Positions 37,359 through 51,476 of a DNA stretch of 64,000 nucleotides are shown piece by piece. A program made the translations under genes and the position numbers. Position 1 is the stretch's first letter; each line of letters begins with the position of its first letter. The notes beneath the pieces were generated by a model that saw nothing but the letters and a program-made list of their open reading frames with translations, had not been told where the DNA came from and ran no database searches. The DNA is from Rhytidiadelphus loreus (Eukaryota; Streptophyta; Bryopsida; Hypnales; Hylocomiaceae), in contig OX344763.1 in the NCBI GenBank assembly GCA_947034895.1, positions 79,007,093 to 79,071,092 on the forward strand, written 5' to 3'.

Positions 37359-38806
37359 TTGAAAGTGGCCACCAATAGCATATTATTTTGGATTCGAAAG
37401 TTTGGGAATAATTGCAACTTGTTCCACGTGTTTTCCAATTTTAAGGAACGTGGATTTCATGACTTTCTACTTTTCTGGACACTAAAGTACAACGCACGGT
37501 CCTTGCCCCCACTAATATTTTGTTTCACGAACAAGGTCATTGAAAGTAGCCACCAATAGCATATTATTTTGGATTCGAAAGTTTGGGAATAATTGCAATT
37601 TGTTCCACGTGTTTTCTATTTTTAAAGAACGTGGATTTCATGACTTTCTACTTTTTTGGACACTAAAGTACAATGCACGGTCCTTATCCCCACTAGTATT
37701 CTGTTTCGCGAACAAGGTCATTGAAAGTGGCCACCAATAGCATATTTTTTTCGATTCGAAAGTTTGGGAATAATTGCAACTTTCTCCACGAGTTTTCCAT
37801 TTTTAAGGAACGTGGATTTCATGAGTTTCTACTTTTCTGGACACTAAAGTACAGCGCACGGTCCTTACCCCCACTAATATTCTGTTTCGCGGACAAGGTC
37901 ATTGAAAGTGGCCACCAATAGCATATTTTTTTCGATTCGAAAGTTTGGGAATAATTGCAACTTTCTCCACGAGTTTTCCATTTTTAAGGAACGTGGATTT
38001 CATGAGTTTCTACTTTTCTCGACACTAAAGTACAGGGCACAATCCTTGCCCCCACTAATATTTTCTTTCATAAACAAGGCCCTTGAAAGTGGCCACCAAT
38101 AGCATATTTTTTTCGATTCGAAAGTTTGGGAATAATTGCAACTTGTTCCACGTGTTTTCCATTTTCAAGGAACGTGGATATCATGACTTTTTACTTTTCT
38201 GGACACTAAAGTACAGCGCACGGTCCTTGCCCCCACTAATATTTTGCTTCGCCAACAAGGTCATTGAAAGTGGCCACCAATAGCATAGTTTCTTCGATTC
38301 GAAAGTTTGGGAATAATTGCAATTTGTTCCACGTGTTTTCCAATTTTAAGGAACGTGGATTTCATAAGTTTCTACTTTTTTGGACACTAAAGTACAGCGC
38401 ACGGTCCTTGCCCCCACTAATATTCTGTTTGGCGAACAAGGTCATTGAAAGTGGCCACCAATAGCATAGTTTCTTCGATTCGAAAGTTTGGGAATAATTG
38501 CAATTTGTTCCACGTGTTTTCCAATTTTAAGGAACGTGGATTTCATAAGTTTCTACTTTTTTGGACACTAAAGTACAGCGCACGGTCCTTGCCCCCACTA
38601 ATATTTCGTTTCACGAACAAGGTCATTGAAAGTGGCCACCAATAGCATATTTTTTTCGATTCGAAAGTTTGGGAATAATTGCAACTTGCTCCACGAGTTT
38701 TCCATTTTTAAGGAACGTGGATTTCATGAGTTTCTACTTTTCTGGATACTAAAGTACAGGGCACAGTCCTTGCCCCCACTAATATTTTCTTTCATAAACA
38801 AGGCCC
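37359..38806. repeat. 8-unit HOR, copy 1 (1,448 bp)
   Basis: Eight units repeated directly at 38807. Shared rare bases: TTATCCCCACTAGTATTC (37683/39131), TTTTCTCGACAC (38014/39462), CCATTTTCAAGG (38159/39607) and two successive AGTTTCTTCG + CATAAGTTTC units (38264 and 38445). Differences: TTTTCTATTTTTAAAG against TTTTCTAATTTTAAAG, CGCGGAC against CGTGAGC near 37889, and GCTTCGCC against GCTTCGCG near 38246. Confidence 0.87.
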
Positions 38807-40254
38807 TTGAAAGTGGCCACCAATAGCATATTATTTTGGATTCGAAAGTTTGGGAATAATTGCAACTTGTTCCACGTGTTTTCCAATTTTAAGGAACGTG
38901 GATTTCATGACTTTCTACTTTTCTGGACACTAAAGTACAACGCACGGTCCTTGCCCCCACTAATATTTTGTTTCACGAACAAGGTCATTGAAAGTAGCCA
39001 CCAATAGCATATTATTTTGGATTCGAAAGTTTGGGAATAATTGCAATTTGTTCCACGTGTTTTCTAATTTTAAAGAACGTGGATTTCATGACTTTCTACT
39101 TTTTTGGACACTAAAGTACAATGCACGGTCCTTATCCCCACTAGTATTCTGTTTCGCGAACAAGGTCATTGAAAGTGGCCACCAATAGCATATTTTTTTC
39201 GATTCGAAAGTTTGGGAATAATTGCAACTTTCTCCACGAGTTTTCCATTTTTAAGGAACGTGGATTTCATGAGTTTCTACTTTTCTGGACACTAAAGTAC
39301 AGCGCACGGTCCTTACCCCCACTAATATTCTGTTTCGTGAGCAAGGTCATTGAAAGTGGCCACCAATAGCATATTTTTTTCGATTCGAAAGTTTGGGAAT
39401 AATTGCAACTTTCTCCACCAGTTTTCCATTTTTAAGGAACGTGGATTTCATGAGTTTCTACTTTTCTCGACACTAAAGTACAGGGCACAATCCTTGCCCC
39501 CACTAATATTTTCTTTCATAAACAAGGCCCTTGAAAGTGGCCACCAATAGCATATTTTTTTCGATTCGAAAGTTTGGGAATAATTGCAACTTGTTCCACG
39601 TGTTTTCCATTTTCAAGGAACGTGGATATCATGACTTTTTACTTTTCTGGACACTAAAGTACAGCGCACGGTCCTTGCCCCCACTAATATTTTGCTTCGC
39701 GAACAAGGTCATTGAAAGTGGCCACCAATAGCATAGTTTCTTCGATTCGAAAGTTTGGGAATAATTGCAATTTGTTCCACGTGTTTTCCAATTTTAAGGA
39801 ACGTGGATTTCATAAGTTTCTACTTTTTTGGACACTAAAGTACAGCGCACGGTCCTTGCCCCCACTAATATTCTGTTTGGCGAACAAGGTCATTGAAAGT
39901 GGCCACCAATAGCATAGTTTCTTCGATTCGAAAGTTTGGGAATAATTGCAATTTGTTCCACGTGTTTTCCAATTTTAAGGAACGTGGATTTCATAAGTTT
40001 CTACTTTTTTGGACACTAAAGTACAGCGCACGGTCCTTGCCCCCACTAATATTTCGTTTCACGAACAAGGTCATTGAAAGTGGCCACCAATAGCATATTT
40101 TTTTCGATTCGAAAGTTTGGGAATAATTGCAACTTGCTCCACGAGTTTTCCATTTTTAAGGAACGTGGATTTCATGAGTTTCTACTTTTCTGGATACTAA
40201 AGTACAGGGCACAGTCCTTGCCCCCACTAATATTTTCTTTCATAAACAAGGCCC
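38807..40254. repeat. 8-unit HOR, copy 2 (1,448 bp)
   Basis: A tandem partner of 37359-38806. It has a private CTCCACCAG at 39413 where copy 1 has CTCCACGAG. Its last unit (40074, GCTCCACGAG + GGATAC + GGGCACAG) recurs at 41160 and 42608, leading into the next repeat series. Confidence 0.87.
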
Positions 40255-40616
40255 TTGAAAGTGGCCACCAATAGCATATTATTTTGGATTCGAAAGTTTG
40301 GGAATAATTGCAATTTGTTCCACGTGTTTTCCAATTTTAAGGAACGTGGATTTCATGACTTTCTACTTTTCTGGATACTAAAGTACAACGCACGGTCCTC
40401 GCCCCCACCAATATTTTGATTCGCAAACAAGGTCATTGAAAGTGGCCACCAATAGCATATTATTTTGGATTCGAAAGTTTGGGAATAATTGCAACTTGTT
40501 CCACGTGTTTTCCAATTTTAAGGAACGTGGATTTCATGACTTTCTACTTTTCTGGACATTAAAGTACAACGCACGGTCCTTGCCCCCACTAATATTTTGT
40601 TTCACGAACAAGGTCA

Positions 40617-43600
40617 TTGAAAGTGGCCACCAATAGAATATTATTTTGGATTCGAAAGTTTGGGAATAATTGCAATTTGTTCCACGTGTTTTTCATTTTT
40701 AAGGACCGTGGATTTCATGACTTTCTACTAATCTGGACACTAAAGTACAGCGCACGGTCCTTACCCCCACTAATATTCTGTTTCGCGAACAAGGTCATCG
40801 AAAGTGGCCACCAATAGCATATTTTTTTCGATTCGAAAGTTTGGGAATAATTGCAACTTGCTCCACGTGTTTTCCATTTTTAAGGAACGTGGATTTCATG
40901 ACTTTCTACTTTTCTGGACACTAAAGTACAGCGCACGGTCCTTGCCCCCACTAATATTTTCTTTCATAAACAAGGCACTTGAAAGTGGCCACCAATAGCA
41001 TATTTTTTTCGATTCGAAAGTTTGGGAATAATTGCAACTTTCTCCACGAGTTTTCCATTTTTAAGGAACGTGGATTTCATGAGTTTCTACTTTTCTGGAC
41101 ACTAAAGTACAGCGCACGGTCCTTACCCCCACTAATATTTCGTTTCACGAACAAGGTCATTGAAAGTGGCCACCAATAGCATATTTTTTTCGATTCGAAA
41201 GTTTGGGAATAATTGCAACTTGCTCCACGAGTTTTCCATTTTTAAGGAACGTGGATTTCATGAGTTTCTACTTTTCTGGATACTAAAGTACAGGGCACAG
41301 TCCTTGCCCCCACTAATATTTTCTTTCATAAACAAGGCCCTTGAAAGTGGCCACCAATAGCATATTATTTTGGATTCGAAAGTTTGGGAATAATTGCAAT
41401 TTGTTCCACGTGTTTTCCAATTTTAAGGAACGTGGATTTCATGACTTTCTACTTTTCTGGATACTAAAGTACAACGCACGGTCCTCGCCCCCACCAATAT
41501 TTTGATTCGCAAACAAGGTCATTGAAAGTGGCCACCAATAGCATATTTTTTTCGATTCGAAAGTTTGGGAATAATTGCAACTTTCTCCACGAGTTTTCCA
41601 TTTTTAAGGAACGTGGATTTCATGAGTTTCTACTTTTCTGGACACTAAAGTACAGCGCACGGTCCTTACCCCCACTAATATTCTGATTCGTGAGCAAGGT
41701 CATTGAAAGTGGCCACCAATAGCATATTTTTTTCGATTCGAAAGTTTGGGAATAATTGCAACTTGTTCCACGTGTTTTCCAATTTTAAGGAACGTGGATT
41801 TCATGACTTTCTACGTTTCTGGACACTAAAGTACAACGCACGGTGCTCGCCCCAACTAATATTTCGTTTCACGAACAAGGTCATTGAAAGTGGCCACCAA
41901 TAGCATATTTTTTTCGATTCGAAAGTTTGGGAATAATTGCAACTTTCTCCACGAGTTTTCCATTTTTAAGGAACGTGGATTTCATGAGTTTCTACTTTTC
42001 TGGACACTAAAGTACAGCGCACGGTCCTTACCCCCACTAATATTCTGTTTCACGAACAAGGTCATTGAAAGTGGCCACGAATAGCAAACTATTTTGGATT
42101 CGAAAGTTTGGGAATAATTGCAATTTGTTCCACGTGTTTTTCATTTTTAAGGACCGTGGATTTCATGACTTTCTACTAATCTGGACACTAAAGTACAGCG
42201 CACGGTCCTTACCCCCACTAATATTCTGTTTCGCGAACAAGGTCATCGAAAGTGGCCACCAATAGCATATTTTTTTCGATTCGAAAGTTTGGGAATAATT
42301 GCAACTTGCTCCACGTGTTTTCCATTTTTAAGGAACGTGGATTTCATGACTTTCTACTTTTCTGGACACTAAAGTACAGCGCACGGTCCTTGCCCCCACT
42401 AATATTTTCTTTCATAAACAAGGCACTTGAAAGTTGCCACCAATAGCATATTTTTTTCGATTCGAAAGTTTGGGAATAATTGCAACTTTCTCCACGAGTT
42501 TTCCATTTTTAAGGAACGTGGATTTCATGAGTTTCTACTTTTCTGGACACTAAAGTACAGCGCACGGTCCTTACCCCCACTAATATTTCGTTTCACGAAC
42601 AAGGTCATTGAAAGTGGCCACCAATAGCATATTTTTTTCGATTCGAAAGTTTGGGAATAATTGCAACTTGCTCCACGAGTTTTCCATTTTTAAGGAACGT
42701 GGATTTCATGAGTTTCTACTTTTCTGGATACTAAAGTACAGGGCACAGTCCTTGCCCCCACTAATATTTTCTTTCATAAACAAGGCCCTTGAAAGTGGCC
42801 ACCAATAGCATATTATTTTGGATTCGAAAGTTTGGGAATAATTGCAATTTGTTCCACGTGTTTTCCAATTTTAAGGAACGTGGATTTCATGACTTTCTAC
42901 TTTTCTGGATACTAAAGTACAACGCACGGTCCTCGCCCCCACCAATATTTTGATTCGCAAACAAGGTCATTGAAAGTGGCCACCAATAGCATATTATTTT
43001 GGATTCGAAAGTTTGGGAATAATTGCAACTTGTTCCACGTGTTTTCCAATTTTAAGGAACGTGGATTTCATGACTTTCTACTTTTCTGGACATTAAAGTA
43101 CAACGCACGGTCCTTGCCCCCACTAATATTTTGTTTCACGAACAGGGTCATTGAAAGTGGCCACCAATAGAATATTATTTTGGATTCGAAAGTTTGGGAA
43201 TAATTGCAATTTGTTCCACGTGTTTTCCAATTTTAAGGAACGTGGATTTCATGACTTTCTACTTTTCTGGACACTAAAGTACAATGCAGGGTCCTCACCC
43301 CCACTAATATTTTGTTTCGCCAACGAGGTCATTGAAAGTGGCCACCAATAGCATATTTTTTTCGATTCGAATGTTTGGGAATAATTGCAACTTGCTCCAC
43401 GTGTTTTTCATTTTTAAGGAACGTGGATTTCATGACTTTCTACTATTCTGGACACTAAAGTACAGCGCACGGTCCTTACCCCCACTAATATTCTGTTTCG
43501 CGAACAAGGTCATTGAAAGTGGCCACCAATAGCATATTTTTTTCGATTCGAAAGTTTGGGAATAATTGCAACTTTCTCCACGAGTTTTCCATTTTTAAGG

Positions 43601-44417
43601 AACGTGGATTTCATGAGTTTTTACTTTTCTGGACACTAAAGTACAGCGCACGGTCCTTACCCCCACTAATATTCTGTTTCGCGGACAAGGTCATTGAAAG
43701 TGGCCACCAATAGCATATTTTTTTCGATTCGAAAGTTTGGGAATAATTGCAACTTTCTCCACGAGTTTTCCATTTTTAAGGAACGTGGATTTCATGAGTT
43801 TCTACTTTTCTGGACACTAAAGTACAACGCACGGTCCTTGCCCCCACTAATATTTTGATTCGCAAACAAGGTCATTGAAAGTGGCAACCAATAGCATAGT
43901 TTTTTCGATTCGAAAGTTTGGGAATAATTGCAACTTGCTCCACGAGTTTTCCATTTTTAAGGAACGTGGATTTCATGAGTTTCTACTTTTCTGGACACTA
44001 AAGTACAACGCACGGTCCTCGCGCCCACTAATATTCTATTTCACGAACAAGGTCATTGAAAGTGGCCACGAATAGCATATTATTTTGGATTCGAAAGTTT
44101 GGGAATAATTGCAATTTGTTCCACGTGTTTTCCAATTTTAAGGAATGTGGATTTCATGAGTTTCTACTTTTCTGGACACTAAAGTACAGCGCACGGTCCT
44201 CGCCCCCACTAATATTCTGTTTCACGAACAAGGTCATTGAAAGTGGCCACGAATAGCAAACTATTTTCGATTCGAAAGTTTGGGAATAATTGCAACTTTC
44301 TCCACGAGTTTTCCATTTTTAAGGAACGTGGATTTCATGAGTTTCTACTTTTCTGGACACTAAAGTACAGGGCACAATCCTTGCCCCCACTAATATTTTG
44401 TTTCATAAACAAGGCCC
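40617..44417. repeat. Second 8-unit series and following units
   Basis: Units 40617-41340 recur at 42065-42788 (1,448 bp), sharing CTACTAATCTGG (40725/42173) and the rare GGTCATCGAAAG (40793/42241). The neighbouring tail CCCACCAATATTTTGATT occurs at 40402, 41488 and 42936. Units at 43875-44236 have CTCGCGCCCACTAATATTCTATTTCAC and GGCCACGAATAGC, which recur at 61973-62336. Private change: GAAAGTTGCCACC at 42429. Confidence 0.7.
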
Positions 44418-46227
44418 TTGAAAGTGGCCACCAATAGCATATTTTTTTCGATTCGAAAGTTTGGGAATAATTGCAACTTTCTCCACGAGTTTTCCATTTT
44501 TAAGGAACGTGGATTTCATGAGTTTCTACTTTTCTGGACACTAAAGTACAGCGCACGGTCCTTGCCCCCACTAATATTTTGATTCGCAAACAAGGTCATT
44601 GAAAGTGGCAACCAATAGCATAGTTTTTTCGATTCGAAAGTTTGGGAATAATTCCAACTTGTTCCACGTGTTTTCCATTTTCAAGGAACGTGGATATCAT
44701 GACTTTTTACTTTTCTGGACACTAAAGTACAGCGCACGGTCCTTGCCCCCACTAATATTTTGCTTCGCGAACGAGGTCATTGAAAGTGGCCACCAATAGC
44801 ATAGTTTCTTCGATTCGAAAGTTTGGGAATAATTGCAATTTGTTCCACGTGTTTTCCAATTTTAAGGAACGTGGATTTCATAAGTTTCTACTTTTTTGGA
44901 CACTAAAGTACAGCGCACGGTCCTTGCCCCCACTAATATTCTGTTTGGCGAATAAGGTCATTGAAAGTGGCCACCAATAGCATAGTTTCTTCGATTCGAA
45001 AGTTTGGGAATAATTGCAATTTGTTCCACGTGTTTTCCAATTTTAAGGAACGTGGATTTCCTAAGTTTCTACTTTTTTGGACACTAAAGTACAGCGCACG
45101 GTCCTTGCCGCCACTAATATTTCGTTTCACGAACAAGGTCATTGAAAGTGGCCACCAATAGCATATTTTTTTCGATTCGAAAGTTTGGGAATAATTGCAA
45201 CTTGCTCCACGAGTTTTCCATTTTTAAGGAACGTGGATTTCATGAGTTTCTACTTTTCTGGATACTAAAGTACAGGGCACAGTCCTTGCCCCCACTAATA
45301 TTTTCTTTCATAAACAAGGCCCTTGAAAGTGGCCACCAATAGCATATTATTTTGGATTCGAAAGTTTGGGAATAATTGCAATTTGTTCCACGTGTTTTCC
45401 AATTTTAAGGAACGTGGATTTCATGACTTTCTACTTTTCTGGATACTAAAGTACAACGCACGGTCCTCGCCCCCACTAATATTTTGATTCGCAAACAAGG
45501 TCATTGAAAGTGGCCACCAATAGCATATTATTTTGGATTCGAAAGTTTGGGAATAATTGCAACTTGTTCCACGTGTTTTCCAATTTTAAGGAACGTGGAT
45601 TTCATGACTTTCTACTTTTCTGGACACTAAAGTACAACGCACGGTCCTTGCCCCCACTAATATTTTGTTTCACGAACAAGGTCATTGAAAGTGGCCACCA
45701 ATAGCATATTTTTTTCGATTCGAAAGTTTGGGAATAATTGCAACTTTCTCCACGAGTTTTCCATTTTTAAGGAACGTGGATTTCATGACTTTCTACTATT
45801 CTGGACACTAAAGTACAGCGCACGGTCCTTACCCCCACTAATATTCTGTTTCGCGAACAAGGTCATTGAAAGTGGCCACCAATACCATATTTTTTTCGAT
45901 TCGAAAGTTTGGGAATAATTGCAACTTTCTCCACGAGTTTTCCATTTTTAAGGAACGTGGATTTCATGTCTTTCTACTTTTCTGGACACTAAAGTACAGC
46001 GCACGGTCCTTACCCCCACTAATATTCGGTTTCGCGGACAAGGTCATTGAAAGTGGCCACCAATAGCATATTTTTTTCGATTCGAAAGTTTGGGAATAAT
46101 TGCAACTTTCTCCACGAGTTTTCCATTTTTAAGGAACGTGGATTTCATGAGTTTCTACTTTTCTGGACACTAAAGTACAGGGCACAATCCTTGCCCCCAC
46201 TAATATTTTCTTTCATAAACAAGGCCC
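44418..46227. repeat. 10-unit HOR, copy 1 (1,810 bp)
   Basis: Ten units repeated at 46228. Key order: TTTTGATTCGC tail; GGCAACC start + CCATTTTCAAGG + GATATCATGACTTTTTAC + GCTTCGCG; two AGTTTCTTCG + CTAAG/CATAAG units; GCTCCACGAG + GGATAC; TTTTGATTCGC tail; A-type AACG; ACTATTCTGG; AATACCATA. Private changes are GATTTCCTAAG at 45056, CTTGCCGCCAC at 45104 and GCGAATAAGG at 44948. Confidence 0.85.
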
Positions 46228-48037
46228 TTGAAAGTGGCCACCAATAGCATATTTTTTTCGATTCGAAAGTTTGGGAATAATTGCAACTTTCTCCACGAGT
46301 TTTCCATTTTTAAGGAACGTGGATTTCATGAGTTTCTACTTTTCTGGACACTAAAGTACAGCGCACGGTCCTTGCCCCCACTAATATTTTGATTCGCAAA
46401 CAAGGTCATTGAAAGTGGCAACCAATAGCATAGTTTCTTCGATTCGAAAGTTTGGGAATAATTGCAACTTGTTCCACGTGTTTTCCATTTTCAAGGAACG
46501 TGGATATCATGACTTTTTACTTTTCTGGACACTAAAGTACAGCGCACGGTCCTTGCCCCCACTAATATTTTGCTTCGCGAACAAGGTCATTGAAAGTGGC
46601 CACCAATAGCATAGTTTCTTCGATTCGAAAGTTTGGGAATAATTGCAATTTGTTCCACGTGTTTTCCAATTTTAAGGAACGTGGATTTCATAAGTTTCTA
46701 CTTTTCTGGACACTAAAGTACAGCGCACGGTCCTTGCCCCCACTAATATTCTGTTTGGCGAACAAGGTCATTGAAAGTGGCCACCAATAGCATAGTTTCT
46801 TCGATTCGAAAGTTTGGGAATAATTGCAATTTGTTCCACGTGTTTTCCAATTTTAAGGAACGTGGATTTCATAAGTTTCTACTTTTTTGGACACTAAAGT
46901 ACAGCGCACGGTCCTTGCCCCCACTAATATTTCGTTTCACGAACAAGGTCATTGAAAGTGGCCACCAATAGCATATTTTTTTCGATTCGAAAGTTTGGGA
47001 ATAATTGCAACTTGCTCCACGAGTTTTCCATTTTTAAGGAACGTGGATTTCATGAGTTTCTACCTTTCTGGATACTAAAGTACAGGGCACAGTCCTTGCC
47101 CCCACTAATATTTTCTTTCATAAACAAGGCCCTTGAAAGTGGCCACCAATAGCATATTATTTTGGATTCGAAAGTTTGGGAATAATTGCAATTTGTTCCA
47201 CGTGTTTTCCAATTTTAAGGAACGTGGATTTCATGACTTTCTACTTTTCTGGATACTAAAGTACAACGCACGGTCCTCGCCCCCACTAATATTTTGATTC
47301 GCAAACAAGGTCATTGAAAGTGGCCACCAATAGCATATTATTTTGGATTCGAAAGTTTGGGAATAATTGCAACTTGTTCCACGTGTTTTCCAATTTTAAG
47401 GAACGTGGATTTCATGACTTTCTACTTTTCTGGACATTAAAGTACAACGCACGGTCCTTGCCCCCACTAATATTTTGTTTCACGAACAAGGTCATTGAAA
47501 GTGGCCACCAATAGCATATTTTTTTCGATTCGAAAGTTTGGGAATAATTGCAACTTTCTCCACGAGTTTTCCATTTTTAAGGAACGTGGATTTCATGACT
47601 TTCTACTATTCTGGACACTAAAGTACAGCGCACGGTCCTTACCCCCACTAATATTCTGTTTCGCGAACAAGGTCATTGAAAGTGGCCACCAATACCATAT
47701 TTTTTTCGATTCGAAAGTTTGGGAATAATTGCAACTTTCTCCACGAGTTTTCCATTTTTAAGGAACGTGGATTTCATGACTTTCTACTTTTCTGGACACT
47801 AAAGTACAGCGCACGGTCCTTACCCCCACTAATATTCTGGTTCGCGGACAAGGTCATTGAAAGTGGCCACCAATAGCATATTTTTTTCGATTCGAAAGTT
47901 TGGGAATAATTGCAACTTTCTCCACGAGTTTTCCATTTTTAAGGAACGTGGATTTCATGAGTTTCTACTTTTCTGGACACTAAAGTACAGGGCACAATCC
48001 TTGCCCCCACTAATATTTTGTTTCATAAACAAGGCCC
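46228..48037. repeat. 10-unit HOR, copy 2 (1,810 bp)
   Basis: A tandem partner of 44418-46227. Differences include AGTTTCTTCG rather than AGTTTTTTCG at 46432, CTACCTTTCTGG at 47062 and GGACATTAAAG at 47433. The CTACCTTTCTGG unit and its followers recur at 54372-55095, so this copy rather than copy 1 was the source of (or shares an ancestor with) that later block. Confidence 0.83.
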
Positions 48038-50209
48038 TTGAAAGTGGCCACCAATAGCATATTTTTTTCGATTCGAAAGTTTGGGAATAATTGCAACTTT
48101 CTCCACGAGTTTTCCATTTTTAAGGAACGTGGATTTCATGACTTTCTACTTTTCTGGACACTAAAGTACAGGGCACAGTCCTTGCCCCCACTAATATTTT
48201 CTTTCATAAACAAGGCGCTTGAATGTGGCCACCAATAGCATATTATTTTGGATTCGAAAGTTTGGGAATAATTGCAATTTGTTCCACGTGTTTTCCAATT
48301 TTAAGGAATGTGGATTTCATGAGTTTCTACTTTTCTGGACACTAAAGTACAGCGCACGGTCCTCGCCCCCACTAATATTCTGTTTCACGAACAAGGTCAT
48401 TGAAAGTGGCCACGAATAGCAAACTATTTTGGATTCGAAAGTTTGGGAATAATTGCAATTTGTTCCACGTGTTTTTCATTTTTAAGGACCGTGGATTTCA
48501 TGACTTTCCACTAATCTGGACACTAAAGTACAGCGCACGGTCCTTACCCCCACTAATATTCTGTTTCGCGAACAAGGTCATTGAAAGTGGCCACCAATAG
48601 CATATTTTTTGCGATTCGAAAGTTTGGGAATAATTGCAACTTGCTCCACGTGTTTTCCATTTTTAAGGAACGTGGATTTCATGAGTTTCTACTTTTCTGG
48701 ACACTAAAGTACATTGCACAATCCTTGCCCCCACTAATATTTTCTTTCATAAACAAGGCCCTTGAAAGTGGCCACCAATAGCATATTTTTTTGGATTCGA
48801 AAGTTTGGGAATAATTCCAACTTTCTCCACGAGTTTTCCATTTTTAAGGAACGTGGATTTCATGAGTTTCTACTTTTCTGGACACTAAAGTACAGGGCAC
48901 AATCCTTGCCCCCACTAATATTTTCTTTCATAAACAAGGCCCTTGAAAGTGGCCACCAATAGCATATTTTTTTCGATTCGAAAATTTGGGTATAATTGCA
49001 ACTTGCTCCACGAGTTTTCCATTTTTAAGGAACGTGGATTTCATGAGTTTCTACTTTTCTGGACACTAAAGTACAGCGCACGGTCCTTACCCCCACTAAT
49101 ATTCTGTTTCGCGAACAAGGTCATTGAAAGTGGCCACCAATAGCATATTTTTTTCGATTCGAAAGTTTGGGAATAATTGCAACTTTCTCCACGTGTTTTT
49201 CATTTTTAAGGACCGTGGATTTCATGACTTTCTACTATTCTGGATACTAAAGTACAGCGCACGGTCCTTATCCCCACTAATATTCTGTTTCGCGAACAAG
49301 GTCATTGAAAGTGGCCACCAATAGCATATTATTTTGGATTCGAAAGTTTGGGAATAATTGCAACTTGTTCCACGAGTTTTCCATTTTTAAGGAACGTGGA
49401 TTTCATGACTTTCTACTATTCTGGACACTAAAGTACAGCGCACGGTTCTTACCCCCACTAATATTTTGTTTCACGAACAAGGTCATTGAAAGTAGCCACC
49501 AATAGCATATTATTTTGGATTCGAAAGTTTGGGAATAATTGCAATTTGTTCCACGTGTTTTCCAATTTTACGGAACGTGGATTTCATGACTTTCTACTAT
49601 TCTGGACACTAAAGTACAGCGCACGGTCCTTACCCCCACTAATATTCTGTTTCGCGAACAAGGTCATTGAAAGTGGCCACCAATACCATATTTTTTTGGA
49701 TTCGAAAGTTTGGGAATAATTGCAACTTTCTCCACGAGTTTTCCATTTTTAAGGAACGTGGATTTCATGACTTTCTACTATTCTGGACACTAAAGTACAG
49801 CGCACGGTCCTTACCCCCACTAATATTCTGTTTCGCGAACAAGGTCATTGAAAGTGGCCACCAATACCATATTTTTTTCGATTCGAAAGTTTGGGAATAA
49901 TTGCAACTTTCTCCACGAGTTTTCCATTTTTAAGGAACGTGGATTTCATGACTTTCTACTTTTCTGGACACTAAAGTACAGCGCACGGTCCTTACCCCCA
50001 CTAATATTCTGTTTCGCGGACAAGGTCATTGAAAGTGGCCACCAATAGCATATTTTTTTCGATTCGAAAGTTTGGGAATAATTGCAACTTTCTCCACGAG
50101 TTTTCCATTTTTAAGGAACGTGGATTTCATGAGTTTCTACTTTTCTGGACACTAAAGTACAGGGCACAATCCTTGCCCCCACTAATATTTTGTTTCGCGA
50201 ACAAGGTCA
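48038..50209. repeat. 12-unit HOR, copy 1 (2,172 bp)
   Basis: Twelve units marked by AAGGCGCTTGAATGTGGCC (48211), GGAATGTGG (48306), GAATAGCAAACTATTTTGG (48412), TTTTTTGCGATT (48605), ACATTGCACAATCC (48711), AATTCCAAC (48813), AAAATTTGGGTAT (48980), TTATCCCCAC (49268) and TTTTACGGAACG (49566). It has the rare GACTTTCCACTAATC at 48501, shared with copy 3 (55277) but not copies 2 or 4. Confidence 0.87.
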
Positions 50210-51476
50210 TTGAAAGTGGCCACCAATAGCATATTTTTTTCGATTCGAAAATTTGGGTATAATTGCAACTTGCTCCACGAGTTTTCCATTTTTAAGGAAC
50301 GTGGATTTCATGAGTTTCTACTTTTCTGGACACTAAAGTACAGCGCACGGTCCTTACCCCCACTAATATTCTGTTTCGCGAACAAGGTCATTGAAAGTGG
50401 CCACCAATAGCATATTTTTTTCGATTCGAAAGTTTGGGAATAATTGCAACTTTCTCCACGTGTTTTTCATTTTTAAGGACCGTGGATTTCATGACTTTCT
50501 ACTATTCTGGATACTAAAGTACAGCGCACGGTCCTTATCCCCACTAATATTCTGTTTCGCGAACAAGGTCATTGAAAGTGGCCACCAATAGCATATTATT
50601 TTGGATTCGAAAGTTTGGGAATAATTGCAACTTGTTCCACGAGTTTTCCATTTTTAAGGACCGTGGATTTCATGACTTTCTACTATTCTGGACACTAAAG
50701 TACAGCGCACGGTTCTTACCCCCACTAATATTTTGTTTCACGAACAAGGTCATTGAAAGTAGCCACCAATAGCATATTATTTTGGATTCGAAAGTTTGGG
50801 AATAATTGCAATTTGTTCCACGTGTTTTCCAATTTTACGGAACGTGGATTTCATGACTTTCTACTATTCTGGACACTAAAGTACAGCGCACGGTCCTTAC
50901 CCCCACTAATATTCTGTTTCGCGAACAAGGTCATTGAAAGTGGCCACCAATACCATATTTTTTTGGATTCGAAAGTTTGGGAATAATTGCAACTTTCTCC
51001 ACGAGTTTTCCATTTTTAAGGAACGTGGATTTCATGACTTTCTACTATTCTGGACACTAAAGTACAGCGCACGGTCCTTACCCCCACTAATATTCTGTTT
51101 CGCGAACAAGGTCATTGAAAGTGGCCACCAATACCATATTTTTTTCGATTCGAAAGTTTGGGAATAATTGCAACTTTCTCCACGAGTTTTCCATTTTTAA
51201 GGAACGTGGATTTCATGACTTTCTACTTTTCTGGACACTAAAGTACAGCGCACGGTCCTTACCCCCACTAATATTCTGTTTCGCGGACAAGGTCATTGAA
51301 AGTGGCCACCAATAGCATATTTTTTTCGATTCGAAAGTTTGGGAATAATTGCAACTTTCTCCACGAGTTTTCCATTTTTAAGGAACGTGGATTTCATGAG
51401 TTTCTACTTTTCTGGACACTAAAGTACAGGGCACAATCCTTGCCCCCACTAATATTTTGTTTCATAAACAAGGCCC
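50210..51476. repeat. 7-unit partial copy of the 12-unit HOR
   Basis: These seven units repeat 48943-50209 directly (offset 1,267 bp), including AAAATTTGGGTAT (50247), TTATCCCCAC, TTTTACGGAACG (50833) and two AATACCATA units. They separate HOR copies 1 and 2, so those lie 19 units apart, whereas copies 3 and 4 are exactly 12 apart. The 7-unit tract is thus an extra present only in this half. Confidence 0.85.

Noticed and set aside
44933..45142. 69-codon open frame on the minus strand
   Set aside because: It is open only because of private substitutions in this unit (GATTTCCTAAG, CTTGCCGCC, GCGAATAAGG). Neighbouring units are closed in that frame.
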